A stretch of DNA of 64,000 nucleotides from Streptomyces sp. SID4985 (GTDB lineage: Bacteria; Actinomycetota; Actinomycetes; Streptomycetales; Streptomycetaceae): assembly GCF_009863025.1 (NCBI RefSeq), contig NZ_WWIR01000645.1:25333-89332 (forward strand), read 5' to 3'. The position numbers and the translations under genes were made by a program. Below are positions 8,709 to 17,467 of this stretch, piece by piece (within the stretch, counting starts at the first letter, position 1; every line of letters begins with the position of its first letter). The notes under the pieces are model-generated. The model searched no databases. It had not been told where the DNA came from and was given only the letters and a program-made list of their open reading frames with translations.

Positions 8709-8722
8709 TGAAACCGTTGTCA
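8709..8722. promoter_or_regulatory. LacI-type operator upstream of rbsR
   Basis: TGAAACCGTTGTCA lies 23 bp upstream of the rbsR start. It has the central CG and near-palindromic arms (five of seven pairs) expected of LacI-family sites, and a second CG-centred half-site GAACGATTGC follows at 8725-8734. Autoregulation by RbsR is inferred. Confidence 0.45.
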
Positions 8723-8887
8723 GAGAACGATTGCAGTCGGGCGGGGACGCGTCAATGAGCGGTGCGGGGATTTTTCAACCGGTGCCGTTCCGCCGGGTTT
8801 CGGTGGGTTGGTGGGGGGTGGTGCCACCGTGACGGCCGACCGTGGCGGGCCGCACGCTGGTAAAATGTCCGTACGCTTCGAAACACA

Positions 8888-8919
8888 CAGGGCCCGTGCC
8901 GACCAAGGCGCGGGCCCTG
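8888..8919 (+). promoter_or_regulatory. Strong hairpin in the 5' leader of the DEAD-box helicase gene
   Basis: A 13-bp stem with a single G-U pair (arms 8888-8900 and 8907-8919) closes a 6-nt loop GACCAA. It lies 34 bp upstream of the helicase start. A -10 candidate TAAAAT is at 8861-8866, so the hairpin would begin about 15 nt into the transcript. The only upstream gene is divergent, so this is not a terminator of another gene. It could be an attenuator or an RNA target of the helicase itself; neither is shown. Confidence 0.55.
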
Positions 8920-8953
8920 TTCCGTTCGGGGTCACCAGCAGAGGAAGGTCCCC

Positions 8954-10327
8954 ATGAACGCGAAGACGCCGAACCCCGAGCAGAACCCCGAGCAGAACTC
9001 CGGTACGCCGGGCCTGCCGCCGATCGAGGCGTTCGCCGAGCTGGATCTGCCCTCGGAGCTGGCCCGGACGATGACCGAGCTGGCGGTGCGGGAGCCGTTC
9101 CCGATCCAGGCGGCCACCCTGCCGAACGCCCTCGCCGGACGTGACGTCCTCGGCCGGGCGCGCACCGGCTCGGGCAAGACGCTCGCCTTCGGTCTCCCGA
9201 TGCTGGTCCGCACGGCGGGCCGCCGCGCCGACGCGAAGCGGCCCCTCGCGCTGGTCCTCGTACCGACCAGGGAACTCGCGCAGCAGGTGACCGACGCCCT
9301 GACGCCGTACGCGCAGGTTCTCGGGGTCCGGCTGGCGACCGTGGTCGGCGGTCTGTCGATCAGTCGCCAGGCGGCGTCGCTGAAGACCGGGGCCGAGGTC
9401 GTCGTCGCCACCCCGGGACGGCTGACCGACCTGGTCTCGCGCCGGGACTGCCGTCTGGACCGGGTGGAGATCACGGTGCTGGACGAGGCGGACCAGATGT
9501 GCGACATGGGGTTCCTGCCCCAGGTCACGGAACTCCTGGAGCAGGTGCGCCCCGACGGGCAGCGGATGCTGTTCTCCGCCACGCTCGACCGCGATGTCGA
9601 CCAGCTGGTCAAGCGTCATCTGCACGACCCGGTGTACGCCTCCGTCGACCGGCCGTCGGGATCGGTGACCACGATGGAGCACCACGTACTCCTCGTGCAC
9701 CCGGCCGACAAACTCGCCACCGCCACCGAGATCGCCGCCCGCGACGGCCGGGTGCTGATGTTCCTGGACACCAAGGTGGCCGTCGACCGGTTCACCCGCC
9801 ACCTGCGCGACAGCGGCATCAAGGCCGCCGCCCTGCACAGCGGCAAGTCGCAGCCCCAGCGCACCCACACGCTCGGCCAGTTCAAGGACGGCGCGATCAC
9901 GGTGCTGGTCGCCACCAACGTCGCCGCCCGCGGCATCCACGTCGACGCGTTGGACCTCGTCGTCAACGTGGACCCGCCCGCCGATTCCAAGGACTACCTC
10001 CACCGCGGCGGCCGTACGGCCCGCGCGGGCGAGTCGGGCAGCGTGGTCACCCTGGTCACGCCCGGGGAGCGGAGCGAGGTCAACCGCATGATGTCGGGCG
10101 CCGGTATCCGCCCCACGGTCACACCGGTCCGCTCCGGCGAGGCGAAGCTGACCGACATCACCGGCGCCCGCCGCGCACCGTCGGCCGCGCCCGCGAAGAA
10201 CACCAACGCCCCCTTCCGGGGCATGGGCACCCGCCCGGGGCGCCCGGCGAAGGAGACCCGCAAGGAGGCGGAGGCGCGGAAGCTCGCGGAGGCGCGGCGG
10301 GCGGCGCGGGCGCGCAAGTCGCGCTGA
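8954..10327 (+). CDS. DEAD-box ATP-dependent RNA helicase
   Basis: 457 residues. The ATG at 8954 follows GAGGAAGG. All core motifs are present: Q motif FPIQAATLP, motif I ARTGSGKT (residues 69-76), Ia PTRELAQQ, Ib TPGR, II DEAD in VLDEADQM (about 176-179), III SATL, V TNVAARGIH and VI HRGGRTARAG. The C-terminus is a basic tail with repeated Glu-Ala-Arg-Lys residues, likely RNA-binding. It resembles RhlE/CsdA-like helicases of actinomycetes that remodel structured RNA, often in the cold. Gene-level naming (rhlE, deaD) is not secure. Confidence 0.95.
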   Translation: MNAKTPNPEQNPEQNSGTPGLPPIEAFAELDLPSELARTMTELAVREPFPIQAATLPNALAGRDVLGRARTGSGKTLAFGLPMLVRTAGRRADAKRPLALVLVPTRELAQQVTDALTPYAQVLGVRLATVVGGLSISRQAASLKTGAEVVVATPGRLTDLVSRRDCRLDRVEITVLDEADQMCDMGFLPQVTELLEQVRPDGQRMLFSATLDRDVDQLVKRHLHDPVYASVDRPSGSVTTMEHHVLLVHPADKLATATEIAARDGRVLMFLDTKVAVDRFTRHLRDSGIKAAALHSGKSQPQRTHTLGQFKDGAITVLVATNVAARGIHVDALDLVVNVDPPADSKDYLHRGGRTARAGESGSVVTLVTPGERSEVNRMMSGAGIRPTVTPVRSGEAKLTDITGARRAPSAAPAKNTNAPFRGMGTRPGRPAKETRKEAEARKLAEARRAARARKSR

Positions 10328-10427
10328 CGGCACACGCCCGGTGCGGACTGTCGTAACCGACCTTGACCGCCCTGACGCCCCGCTGGTCGAAGGGGCGGCC
10401 GCGTTCCGCTCCGAGGCGTAAGGTGAA

Positions 10428-11480
10428 GTGGCTGAACGTAGCCGACTTCTCGGTGAGGGAGGGGCGTTGGGGTGGAGTCGCGCGGGCTTCTACCAGGTGA
10501 CCGCTGACGGGGTCCAGTGCGTCCTGTGTCCCTTCCGCTGCCGGCTTCGCCCTGGTGAGACCGGGGCCTGCCGGGTACGCCGACGCCGGGACGACACGGT
10601 GGAGACCCTCACTCTCGACACCACCGTGGTCCACCAGGACACCGTCGAACGCAAGCCCTTCTACCATTTCCGGCCGGGCAGCCGGGTCATCACCCTTGCC
10701 CCGCCGGGGTGTTCGTTCCGATGCGACTACTGCGTCAACCACCGCCTCTCGCAGTACGGCCGCGACGACGGTGACACCGACCGGCCCACCACCCCCGTCG
10801 ACGTGGACGACGTGGTGGAGCGGGCCGCCGCCGAACGAGCGGGCATCGCCCTGTCGTACTCCGAGCCCTCGCTCGCCGCGGAGCTGACGCTGCGGCTGGC
10901 GGACGTGGCGGCGACGCGAGGGGTGCCGGTGCTGTGGAAGTCCAACGGCTTCGTCACCCCGGAGGCCCTCGACGTGCTCGCCCCGGGACTGGCCGCCGTC
11001 AACATCGACATCAAGGCCGCCGACGACACCGCCCACCGGCGGCTCACCGGCGCACCCCTCGCCCCCGTCCTGGAGACGGTGCGAGCGCTGCACCGGGCCG
11101 GAGTGTGGGTGGAGGTCAGCACTCCGCTGATCCCGGGAACCAGCGCCTCGGACACCCAACTGGACTTCATCGCAGGGTTCCTGGCCTCGGTCGGCCGGGA
11201 GATCCCCTGGCATCTCCTGCGCTTCACACCCACCTACCGCATGGCGGACGAGGTCCCCACCACACCGGAGCGACTCGCCCGAGCCGTGCGGATCGGCCGT
11301 TCGGCCGGACTCGCGCACGTCTACGTGGAGCGGGCGCTCGGTGCGAAGGGCCGGGCGACGCACTGCCCTCGGTGCTCCGCCGAGGTGATCGGCCGGGAGG
11401 TGTGGGGCGCCGTCGAAGTGAGCCTCGTGGACGGTGCGTGCCCCGTCTGCGGAACCGTGATTCCAGGAGTGTGGTCGTGA
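10428..11480 (+). CDS. Radical SAM enzyme, pyruvate-formate-lyase-activase-like (AmmeMemoRadiSam type)
   Basis: 350 residues from the GTG at 10428; a TTG at 10467 preceded by GGAGGGG is an alternative start. The radical SAM motif CSFRCDYC (Cys95, Cys99, Cys102) would bind the 4Fe-4S cluster. It is preceded by an extra cysteine group (Cys31, 34, 38, 48; CVLCPFRC) seen in the AmmeMemoRadiSam/PflA-like branch. A C-terminal zinc ribbon with CPRC (313-316) and CPVC (338-341) is added. Its substrate is unknown. It is translationally coupled to the 77-residue protein downstream (GTGA overlap), which may be its partner or substrate. Confidence 0.88.
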   Translation: MAERSRLLGEGGALGWSRAGFYQVTADGVQCVLCPFRCRLRPGETGACRVRRRRDDTVETLTLDTTVVHQDTVERKPFYHFRPGSRVITLAPPGCSFRCDYCVNHRLSQYGRDDGDTDRPTTPVDVDDVVERAAAERAGIALSYSEPSLAAELTLRLADVAATRGVPVLWKSNGFVTPEALDVLAPGLAAVNIDIKAADDTAHRRLTGAPLAPVLETVRALHRAGVWVEVSTPLIPGTSASDTQLDFIAGFLASVGREIPWHLLRFTPTYRMADEVPTTPERLARAVRIGRSAGLAHVYVERALGAKGRATHCPRCSAEVIGREVWGAVEVSLVDGACPVCGTVIPGVWS

Positions 11481-11710
11481 ACGAAGAGCCCGGCACACCG
11501 GCCCCGCGCTACCGGTTCGTACCCGAGCTGCCGGACCTGATCGACGCGAGTGAGTACCCGGAGCATCCGCGCGGCCGCCTCGTCCGGCTGCGGCTCACCT
11601 GGTCGCCGGGCGGCGTGGAGATCCTCGGCGACGCGTTCCGGCCCGACATGCTGGAGGCGCTCCTCGAACGGCTGGACCCGGACGGGATCGAGCAGATGAT
11701 GTGCGGCTGA
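11477..11710 (+). CDS. 77-residue protein of unknown function ending Met-Met-Cys-Gly
   Basis: The GTG at 11477 overlaps the radical SAM stop codon and has AGGAG at 11465-11469 with 7 nt spacing, which is convincing. The protein is acidic, with no signal peptide or membrane segment. A proline-rich N-terminal third is followed by a strand-helix-like stretch (GRLVRLRLTWSPGGVEILG, then DMLEALLERLDPDGIEQMMCG). Coupling to a radical SAM gene and the terminal Cys-Gly make it a candidate peptide substrate or partner. It is convergent with the end of the island operon; whether it belongs to that system is open. I do not recognise the family with certainty. Confidence 0.75.
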   Translation: MNEEPGTPAPRYRFVPELPDLIDASEYPEHPRGRLVRLRLTWSPGGVEILGDAFRPDMLEALLERLDPDGIEQMMCG

Positions 11711-11731
11711 CAGTCGACAACTGACCGGCGG

Positions 11732-11747
11732 CGTCAATGCGTTGACG
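11732..11747. terminator. Short hairpin between convergent operons
   Basis: CGTCAA-TGCG-TTGACG is a perfect 6-bp stem with a 4-nt loop in the 46-bp gap between the 77-residue gene and the WD40 gene. It is weak and has no T-run, but is the only symmetric element there. Confidence 0.35.
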
Positions 11748-11756
11748 GTGGGCCCG

Positions 11757-14700
11757 TCAAAGGTGGGACAGCACACCCGCCAGCACCGCGCGCAGCCGTT
11801 CCGGAGCCACGTCCGGATCGATCGTCCAGCTGTGCGGTTCCGTCGCCAGGACCGGATGCCCCGGGTAGTGGGCGCGCAGCGTCAGTGACTCGGGCAGCTC
11901 CAGACGCGGCTGGTAGGGGTGCGTCAGCAGCAGGACGCGGGGCATGCCCGCCGTGGGATGGATGAGCCGCCCCGCCGCCGCCGAGGCCAGCGCCGTCGCG
12001 CGTGCCGGGTCGGGCGGGGTGGGCGGCTGCGGCTCCCAGAGCCGCACCAGGTCCGCCTGCCGCATCAGCGGCAACGGACCGGACCGCCCGTCGAGACGCA
12101 CCAGCTCCAGTGCCCGTCCCGCACGCAGCAGCGCCTCCGCCAGCAGATGCGCGCAGACCCGCAGACAGCTGCCGACCCGGCCGTGCGCCGCCGCCCCGGT
12201 GTCCAGGACGAGCACGGCGTTGCGCACGGCGACCGGAGCGGTGGCGAGGCGGGTCCGGTACAGCAGCGCGTCGTCGACCCGGAGCGCCTCGCGCACGTCC
12301 TCGGGCAGCGCCAGCTGACTGGGTACGAGACGGTCGGGGGGCCCGTGCCGCACCAGTTCGGCGGGGGCGCCCGCGGCCGTGGGACCGGTCAGGTCGTCGC
12401 CGATCGCGTTCGGAAGGCGCAGGGTGGTGAGGGGCGGCCTGCGCCGGGTCCGTGCGTCGCCGTCGTACTGCCCGCGCAGGAACCGCCGTACGATGCCGGG
12501 GTCCTGGCGGATCGCGTCGGGCCCGAGCATGCGCAGCGTGGGCAGCACCTCGGCGCGCACCCGCTCCAGCGACGCGGCGAACACCTCGGGTGACAGCGGT
12601 GCCGGAGAGGGCTCCTCGGTTCCGCCCCGCAGTCCTCGCTCGACGGCGGCCCGTAGATCGGCGGTCGGCACACCGGGCGGCGGGGCGAAGCGCGGGTCCG
12701 CCGGGAAACAGGACGCCACCACCGCCGCCAGCGCCGGATGGGCCGCCAACGGCCAGGCGAGAGAACGCAGTTCGGCCGCCACCCGGCCCCGGTGCGCCAG
12801 TTCGGCCCCTGGTGGGGGAGTGGTCCGCAGCAGCCGCGTCACGGAGACCAGCGTGGACAGCGGCACCGCCGCCTCCGCGGCCGCCGCGGCTCCGGCCAGC
12901 TCGGTCAGCGCGGCGAGGGGCAGCGGCAGCGGCGCGTCCGGAGCCGAGGGGGTGGCGCCCGTCCGCAGGTCCCACAGGAGTGTGGTGCCGCCGCCGTACG
13001 TGGTCGCGATCCGGTCCCCGGCGGGGGACCACGCCACGGACCACACATGGCCGACCGGAACACCGGTCGGCTCCAGGACCAGCACACGCTCCCCGCGTAC
13101 GACGTCCCAGACCTCCACCGCCCTGGTGTCCTGGCCGGGGCCCGGCGCGGCCAGCATGGTGCTGTCCGGCGACCAGGCCAGCGCGGGAGCCCAGCCGCGA
13201 CCGCCCGGACGGCCCAGCTCCCGGTGGACCTGCCAGGTCGCGGTGTCCCACACGACGGTCGGCCCCTGCCCCGCGACCGGAGTCGCCGCGAGGAGCCCGC
13301 CGTCGGGCGACCAGGCGACCCGTGCCACGAAGGTGTCCGAGGGCAGCGCGAGCCGGGGGCTGGTGCGCCGGAAGCCGGGCATGCGCCACAGCAGCACGCC
13401 GCCCTGCGTACCGGCCGCGACCAGACCGCCGTCCGGCGACCAGGCCGGGCGACCGGTCCCGCGCGCCACCGGGCGGCTTCGCGGACGGGCTTCCGGCTGC
13501 CGCAGGTCGTACAGGTACAAGTGAGTCGGTACGTCACCCGGTTCGGGCACCAGCAGCTCACGGGTGCCGAACGGGGACCACACGGGAGCCTGGCCACCCG
13601 GGAGCGAGGCGAGGAGAGCCCCGGTCGAGCGGTCGAGCACGGTCAGCGCGGCGCCGCCCGACCTGGTGGCGACCACGACAGGGCCGTCCGCGCCGGGGGC
13701 GACGGCGAGATCGTGGGCTCCGTCCCGCCCGGTCGGCACGGCGGAGGCCCACACCGCGCCCTCCTCGCCCGGAGTGCGCAGACCGATCAGCCCGGGGCGC
13801 AGTTCGGCCACGTGACGGTCGTCGTCGCCGGTCCAGGCGAACGCGGGTGCGGCCAGGGCCGGGCCCGCGTCGTGCAGCAGCCGGGGCGGCGACGCCGCGA
13901 GGGCCCGGGTGCGCGGCGCCGGTACGCTGCGCCCGATCGAGCGGCACATGGCCGCGGTCCAGCGGCGCAGCCCCGCGGCGGAACGGCGGCGGGGCGCGGG
14001 CGCGGTGGCGTCCGGCAGCTCCCACAGGGCCAGGACATCTCCGGCCCTGTCCGTGTCCCGCGCGAGCGGAACACGCACCAGCACCCGGCCGTACGCGGAC
14101 ATGCTCACGTCGTGCGGCTCGTGGACGTCGGCCGGGATCCGCGCCACCGGCTCCAGCGCCCGGTCGTACACCGTCACCGGGGCACCCCGCTCGGCACACA
14201 CGAGGAACTGTCCGGTCCGGCTGAACGCCAACGCCAGCACCTCGCCCGCGACCAGGGGCGACGTGGCGGTCACCGTGCCGGAGTCGCGGGTCAGCAGATG
14301 CACGCCGTCGGCGTCCGCACAGGCCAGCAGGGACCGGTCCGGCGACCAGGCGACCGCCGTGATGCCGGGGCGCCCCCCGGCGGGGGAGAAGTCCAGCCGC
14401 TGCGCGCGGACGTTCCACAACTGGAGCGAGCTGTGCGTCGCCAGGCACAACTGGCGCCCCAGCGGATCCCACGCCAGATCCGCCACCGGATCGGCGGTGC
14501 GCAGCAGCCTGTCCTCGCCGGAGCCGCGGTGATGCACCGTCACGCCTCCGCCGGAACGGGGGAACGCCACCCACAGCCCGTCCGGCGAGACGGCGGCCGC
14601 CCGCGCGCCCCGAGCCGTGGCGAGGCCCTCCGGCGGCGTACGGAGGGCACCGGTGTCCGCGTCGTGGACGTCCAGGCGGCCGTCCCCCAGGACGAGGAAC

Positions 14701-15032
14701 TCGCCGCCGTCCAGGCCCCAGACGATCCGGGCGGGCGGCCCGGACGGCGTTGCGGCTCCCCGGTCGCCGAACGGGGTCGTGGTCTCCCGGCCGCCGGACG
14801 GCGTTCCCGCCTCCCGCTCGCCGGACGGCGTCCCCGCATCCCGGTCGGCCGACCAGACACCGTGCCCCAGATCGTCGGTGCAGGACAGCCGCTGCCCGTC
14901 GACGGTCACGAGCAGGGTGCCGTCGGCGGAGAGCCCGGTGACGGCACGGGCGCCGTCGGCGCCGCCGCCCGGAAGATCCCGCAGATGCCGCGGCCCCCCG
15001 TGTACGACGGCCTCCCTCTCGGCAGCCGTCAC
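11757..15032 (-). CDS. WD40 beta-propeller protein with degenerate vWA-like C-terminus
   Basis: 1091 residues. The GTG at 15032 overlaps the stop of the preceding gene (GTGA), so a longer open frame upstream is rejected. Residues 100-740 hold at least ten WD40-like repeats of the form AWSPDG.LLA....GV.LWD, giving one or two propellers. A helical segment follows. From residue 938 AVLVLDTGAAAHG and the helix after it look like the first strand and MIDAS region of a von Willebrand A domain, but DxSxS is replaced by Asp944-Thr-Gly-Ala-Ala, so metal binding is probably lost. In MoxR ternary systems a vWA protein and a propeller accompany MoxR; here they appear fused. It is the last gene of the minus operon. 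Confidence 0.85.
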   Translation of the reverse strand: MTAAEREAVVHGGPRHLRDLPGGGADGARAVTGLSADGTLLVTVDGQRLSCTDDLGHGVWSADRDAGTPSGEREAGTPSGGRETTTPFGDRGAATPSGPPARIVWGLDGGEFLVLGDGRLDVHDADTGALRTPPEGLATARGARAAAVSPDGLWVAFPRSGGGVTVHHRGSGEDRLLRTADPVADLAWDPLGRQLCLATHSSLQLWNVRAQRLDFSPAGGRPGITAVAWSPDRSLLACADADGVHLLTRDSGTVTATSPLVAGEVLALAFSRTGQFLVCAERGAPVTVYDRALEPVARIPADVHEPHDVSMSAYGRVLVRVPLARDTDRAGDVLALWELPDATAPAPRRRSAAGLRRWTAAMCRSIGRSVPAPRTRALAASPPRLLHDAGPALAAPAFAWTGDDDRHVAELRPGLIGLRTPGEEGAVWASAVPTGRDGAHDLAVAPGADGPVVVATRSGGAALTVLDRSTGALLASLPGGQAPVWSPFGTRELLVPEPGDVPTHLYLYDLRQPEARPRSRPVARGTGRPAWSPDGGLVAAGTQGGVLLWRMPGFRRTSPRLALPSDTFVARVAWSPDGGLLAATPVAGQGPTVVWDTATWQVHRELGRPGGRGWAPALAWSPDSTMLAAPGPGQDTRAVEVWDVVRGERVLVLEPTGVPVGHVWSVAWSPAGDRIATTYGGGTTLLWDLRTGATPSAPDAPLPLPLAALTELAGAAAAAEAAVPLSTLVSVTRLLRTTPPPGAELAHRGRVAAELRSLAWPLAAHPALAAVVASCFPADPRFAPPPGVPTADLRAAVERGLRGGTEEPSPAPLSPEVFAASLERVRAEVLPTLRMLGPDAIRQDPGIVRRFLRGQYDGDARTRRRPPLTTLRLPNAIGDDLTGPTAAGAPAELVRHGPPDRLVPSQLALPEDVREALRVDDALLYRTRLATAPVAVRNAVLVLDTGAAAHGRVGSCLRVCAHLLAEALLRAGRALELVRLDGRSGPLPLMRQADLVRLWEPQPPTPPDPARATALASAAAGRLIHPTAGMPRVLLLTHPYQPRLELPESLTLRAHYPGHPVLATEPHSWTIDPDVAPERLRAVLAGVLSHL
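14742..14849. repeat. Four imperfect 27-bp tandem repeats inside the WD40 gene
   Basis: Four in-frame units start at 14742, 14769, 14796 and 14823. They encode nine-residue repeats of the form GTPSGxREA near the N-terminus of the WD40 protein (about residues 62-97). Composition suggests a flexible linker between the first and second blades. Copy number could vary between strains. Confidence 0.75.
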
Positions 15033-16771
15033 CGCTCCTCCATCAGACGCAGCGCGGCCTGCTCGTACAGCCTCCCGGCCTCCAGCGGATCGCCCGCGCT
15101 GCGGTAGGCCTCCGCCGCCTCGACGAGGTGGCCCTGCGCGTACAGACGCGCGGCCCGGGCCAGCGTCTCGGTGGGGTCGGTCACGTCCGGCAGTTCGAGC
15201 CCGCTGCCCTTGCTGTCCTCGCCGACGAGACCGTCCAGGGCGGACAAGAGCTGTCGGCCCGTCTCCGACACACCCGCCGGGGTGGAGGGGGCACGTACCG
15301 ACGCCCACAAAGTCCAGACCGGGACGAGCCCGTCCAGGTCGAAGCGGTGCACGGCCCCCGGCACACAGGCGACCGCCGTACTCGGGGTCACCCCGAGGGA
15401 ACGCACTCGCGCCCCCGGCGGCAGAGCGGGGACGAGGTCATGGCCGGAGCGCACGTAACAACTGCCGGGCCCCACCCGGCGCAGGGGAGTGCCGAAGGGG
15501 AGCGACGCGGCCAGGTCCGCCGGGTCCAGGAGGAGATGACACCCGGCCCCCGGAACGAGGAACGCCGACTCCGCCAGAGGACGCCCCCGCAGATACCGGC
15601 GCACCGCGCCCAGGTCGTCGTCCGTGAGCAGCACCGCGTCCACCCGGGTGTCCGCCACGGCGCTCGGCCGGACCTCGACCCGTGTCTCGGGCGCCGGTGG
15701 CAGGCCCGTCGCCCCGGCACCCGGTGACGGGGGACGACACCGGAGGTCCGAGCCCGGCGGCTGGATCACCAGCGGTGCGGGGCTGCCGAGGACCGACAGG
15801 CGCGCGGCGGGCTGCTCGGAGCTTCCGCTCAGCAGCCAGAACTCGTCCTCCGCCAGCCCGGGTTGGAGCAGCTCCTCGTCGACCGGCAGGCGCAGACGTA
15901 CGTCGATCAGGAGCTGTGGGCAGTGGGCGGCCGGTCGGCACACCGCCGTTCGCGGAAGCGAGACGACGGCGTGGACGAGGGAGTCGGGAACCATGCGCGC
16001 GGCATCCGCCGCGTCGGGCTCGTACGGTCCGCCCAGGATCAGCAACAGCCTTTCACGCGGCGGCTCCTGGCCCGGCGGGAACAGACCGCAGACTCCGACC
16101 GGGACCACGGCCGTCTCGACGACCGCCGCCATCGTGTGACGCGCCACCGCGGGAAGCAGCTCCGGGGCGGTGAGGACGTACAGCAGATGGTGACCGGGCT
16201 CCGGGCCGTGAACGGCGGGAAAGGCGGTGGCCAGTTCGACCGGAGTGACCTCGGGCCAGGTGAGCACCTCGTCCAGGTGGGCAGGTCCGGTGGTCCCCTT
16301 GGGGCCGGTCAGGGAGCCGTCGGCGAGCACGTGCCACGCCCGTCCGCCGTGGAGGGCCACCAGGTCCGTACCCGTCGCCGTGCCCGCGCCGCTCAGCAGC
16401 CAGTAGCCGCCGGAACCGGGCTGCCGTCGGCACGTCCAGGTGTGCGCGCCGACGCCGTGGAAGGTGCCGAGCGCGGCGAGCGTCTGCCGTGCGGAGTGGA
16501 AGACGCCCGCGCTCCGCCAGAGCGGGGGGTCGGCGCTGTCCGGTGGGGCGGTGACCGGTTGTGCCTCGTCGGGGGGACTCGCGTGATCCGCCGTCCGCTC
16601 CCCGGGCTCCCGGGCCGGGCGCACGAGGAAGGGAACCCCCCGGGCGTCGTCGGTTTCCGGGTCCGCCGCGGGCCGGATCGTGAACGGCCCGGTGGCGAAC
16701 GGCGGAGGATGCGGCGTCGAGCGCGGGGAGCGGCCGAAGAGCTGTCGCAGCCGCCGGAGGGAGGAGGGCAC
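15029..16771 (-). CDS. Large unknown protein with C-terminal TPR-like repeats (ternary-system component)
   Basis: 580 residues from the GTG at 16771, four bases after the TPR gene stop. I do not recognise the main domain. The N-terminal 85 residues are Pro-, Arg- and Asp-rich and probably disordered. The middle is beta-rich with repeated Trp/Gly motifs (THTWTCRR, WHVLADGSLTG) and may be one of the uncharacterised domains that accompany MoxR-vWA-propeller systems. The last 60 residues form helical hairpins with TPR spacing (ARLYAQGHLVEAAEAYRSAG, then EAGRLYEQAALRL). It overlaps the WD40 gene by GTGA, so the two are probably made in equal amounts. Confidence 0.7.
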   Translation of the reverse strand: MPSSLRRLRQLFGRSPRSTPHPPPFATGPFTIRPAADPETDDARGVPFLVRPAREPGERTADHASPPDEAQPVTAPPDSADPPLWRSAGVFHSARQTLAALGTFHGVGAHTWTCRRQPGSGGYWLLSGAGTATGTDLVALHGGRAWHVLADGSLTGPKGTTGPAHLDEVLTWPEVTPVELATAFPAVHGPEPGHHLLYVLTAPELLPAVARHTMAAVVETAVVPVGVCGLFPPGQEPPRERLLLILGGPYEPDAADAARMVPDSLVHAVVSLPRTAVCRPAAHCPQLLIDVRLRLPVDEELLQPGLAEDEFWLLSGSSEQPAARLSVLGSPAPLVIQPPGSDLRCRPPSPGAGATGLPPAPETRVEVRPSAVADTRVDAVLLTDDDLGAVRRYLRGRPLAESAFLVPGAGCHLLLDPADLAASLPFGTPLRRVGPGSCYVRSGHDLVPALPPGARVRSLGVTPSTAVACVPGAVHRFDLDGLVPVWTLWASVRAPSTPAGVSETGRQLLSALDGLVGEDSKGSGLELPDVTDPTETLARAARLYAQGHLVEAAEAYRSAGDPLEAGRLYEQAALRLMEER

Positions 16772-16774
16772 CGC

Positions 16775-17467
16775 TCACCCCGCGCGGACGTTCAGGGGCG
16801 GCAGCCACGCGTTGCCGCCCAGGTGCAGGCCCGCCCATTGGTGCCACCGTTCGAGAATCTCGTCCGGACCCTCGTCCTCACCGTGCGGTCGGTGCGCCGC
16901 GCCGAACAACCGTGCCCCCCAGTCGAACCGTTCCAGTCGGTCGGCCGCCTCGACGCCCCACTCCAGCAGCGCGATCCGCTCCCCGCGCGAGGACAGCGCC
17001 CCCAGGTGCACTTCGAGGCGGCCGAGCGCGGCGAGGAGCGGTTCCGGCGGACCGCCGCCGATACGGGCCCGCAACGCGCGGGCGAGTTCGAGACGCAGTG
17101 GGGAGGAACCGCCCCCGGCGGTCTGCCCGGAGAGCCGGTCCGCCGCCGCGAGCAGGGAGTCGGTCCGGTGCGTGTGCCCCGCGAGCAACAGCTCCCAGGC
17201 GGCCTCCAACGGCCGGTTCCGGTCCAGCCAGCACTGCGCGGCGCGTTCGGGACGGCCCAGCAGGCGGTAACAGTGCGCGGCCTGGGCCGCGTGCCCGGCC
17301 CTGCGGTACGTCTCCGCCGCGTGCTCCAGGTCGCCCGCGCGCTCGTACGCCTCCGCCGCCGTCCACCGCCAGCCGACGGCGTCGTAGCAGCGGGCGGCGT
17401 CCGTGTGCGCGCCCGCCTCGGCGTAGGACCGGGCGGCCTTGACGAGCAGGTGGGCATGTCGGCTCAC
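16775..17467 (-). CDS. TPR-like alpha-solenoid protein
   Basis: 230 residues. The GTG at 17467 overlaps the stop of the 92-residue gene (GTGA). Residues 1-100 contain at least four short helical hairpins with A-x-x-Y/C and G-x-x-x-x-A spacing (AARSYAEAGAHTDAARCYDA, TAAEAYERAGDLEHAAETYR, AQAAHCYRLLGRPERAAQCW), close to TPR/SEL1-like repeats. The second half is helical without a recognised domain. No signal peptide or membrane segment is seen. It is likely a cytoplasmic scaffold between the ATPases and the propeller protein (inference). Confidence 0.75.
   Translation of the reverse strand: MSRHAHLLVKAARSYAEAGAHTDAARCYDAVGWRWTAAEAYERAGDLEHAAETYRRAGHAAQAAHCYRLLGRPERAAQCWLDRNRPLEAAWELLLAGHTHRTDSLLAAADRLSGQTAGGGSSPLRLELARALRARIGGGPPEPLLAALGRLEVHLGALSSRGERIALLEWGVEAADRLERFDWGARLFGAAHRPHGEDEGPDEILERWHQWAGLHLGGNAWLPPLNVRAG

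Noticed and set aside
11734..13389. A 551-codon minus frame overlapping the WD40 gene in another frame
   Set aside because: It consists of Arg/Gly/Pro-rich low-complexity residues with no domain, while the WD40 frame has clear repeats.
15033..15308. A longer start for the WD40 protein
   Set aside because: The added residues are an alternate frame of the preceding gene; the GTGA overlap at 15029-15032 fits the operon pattern.
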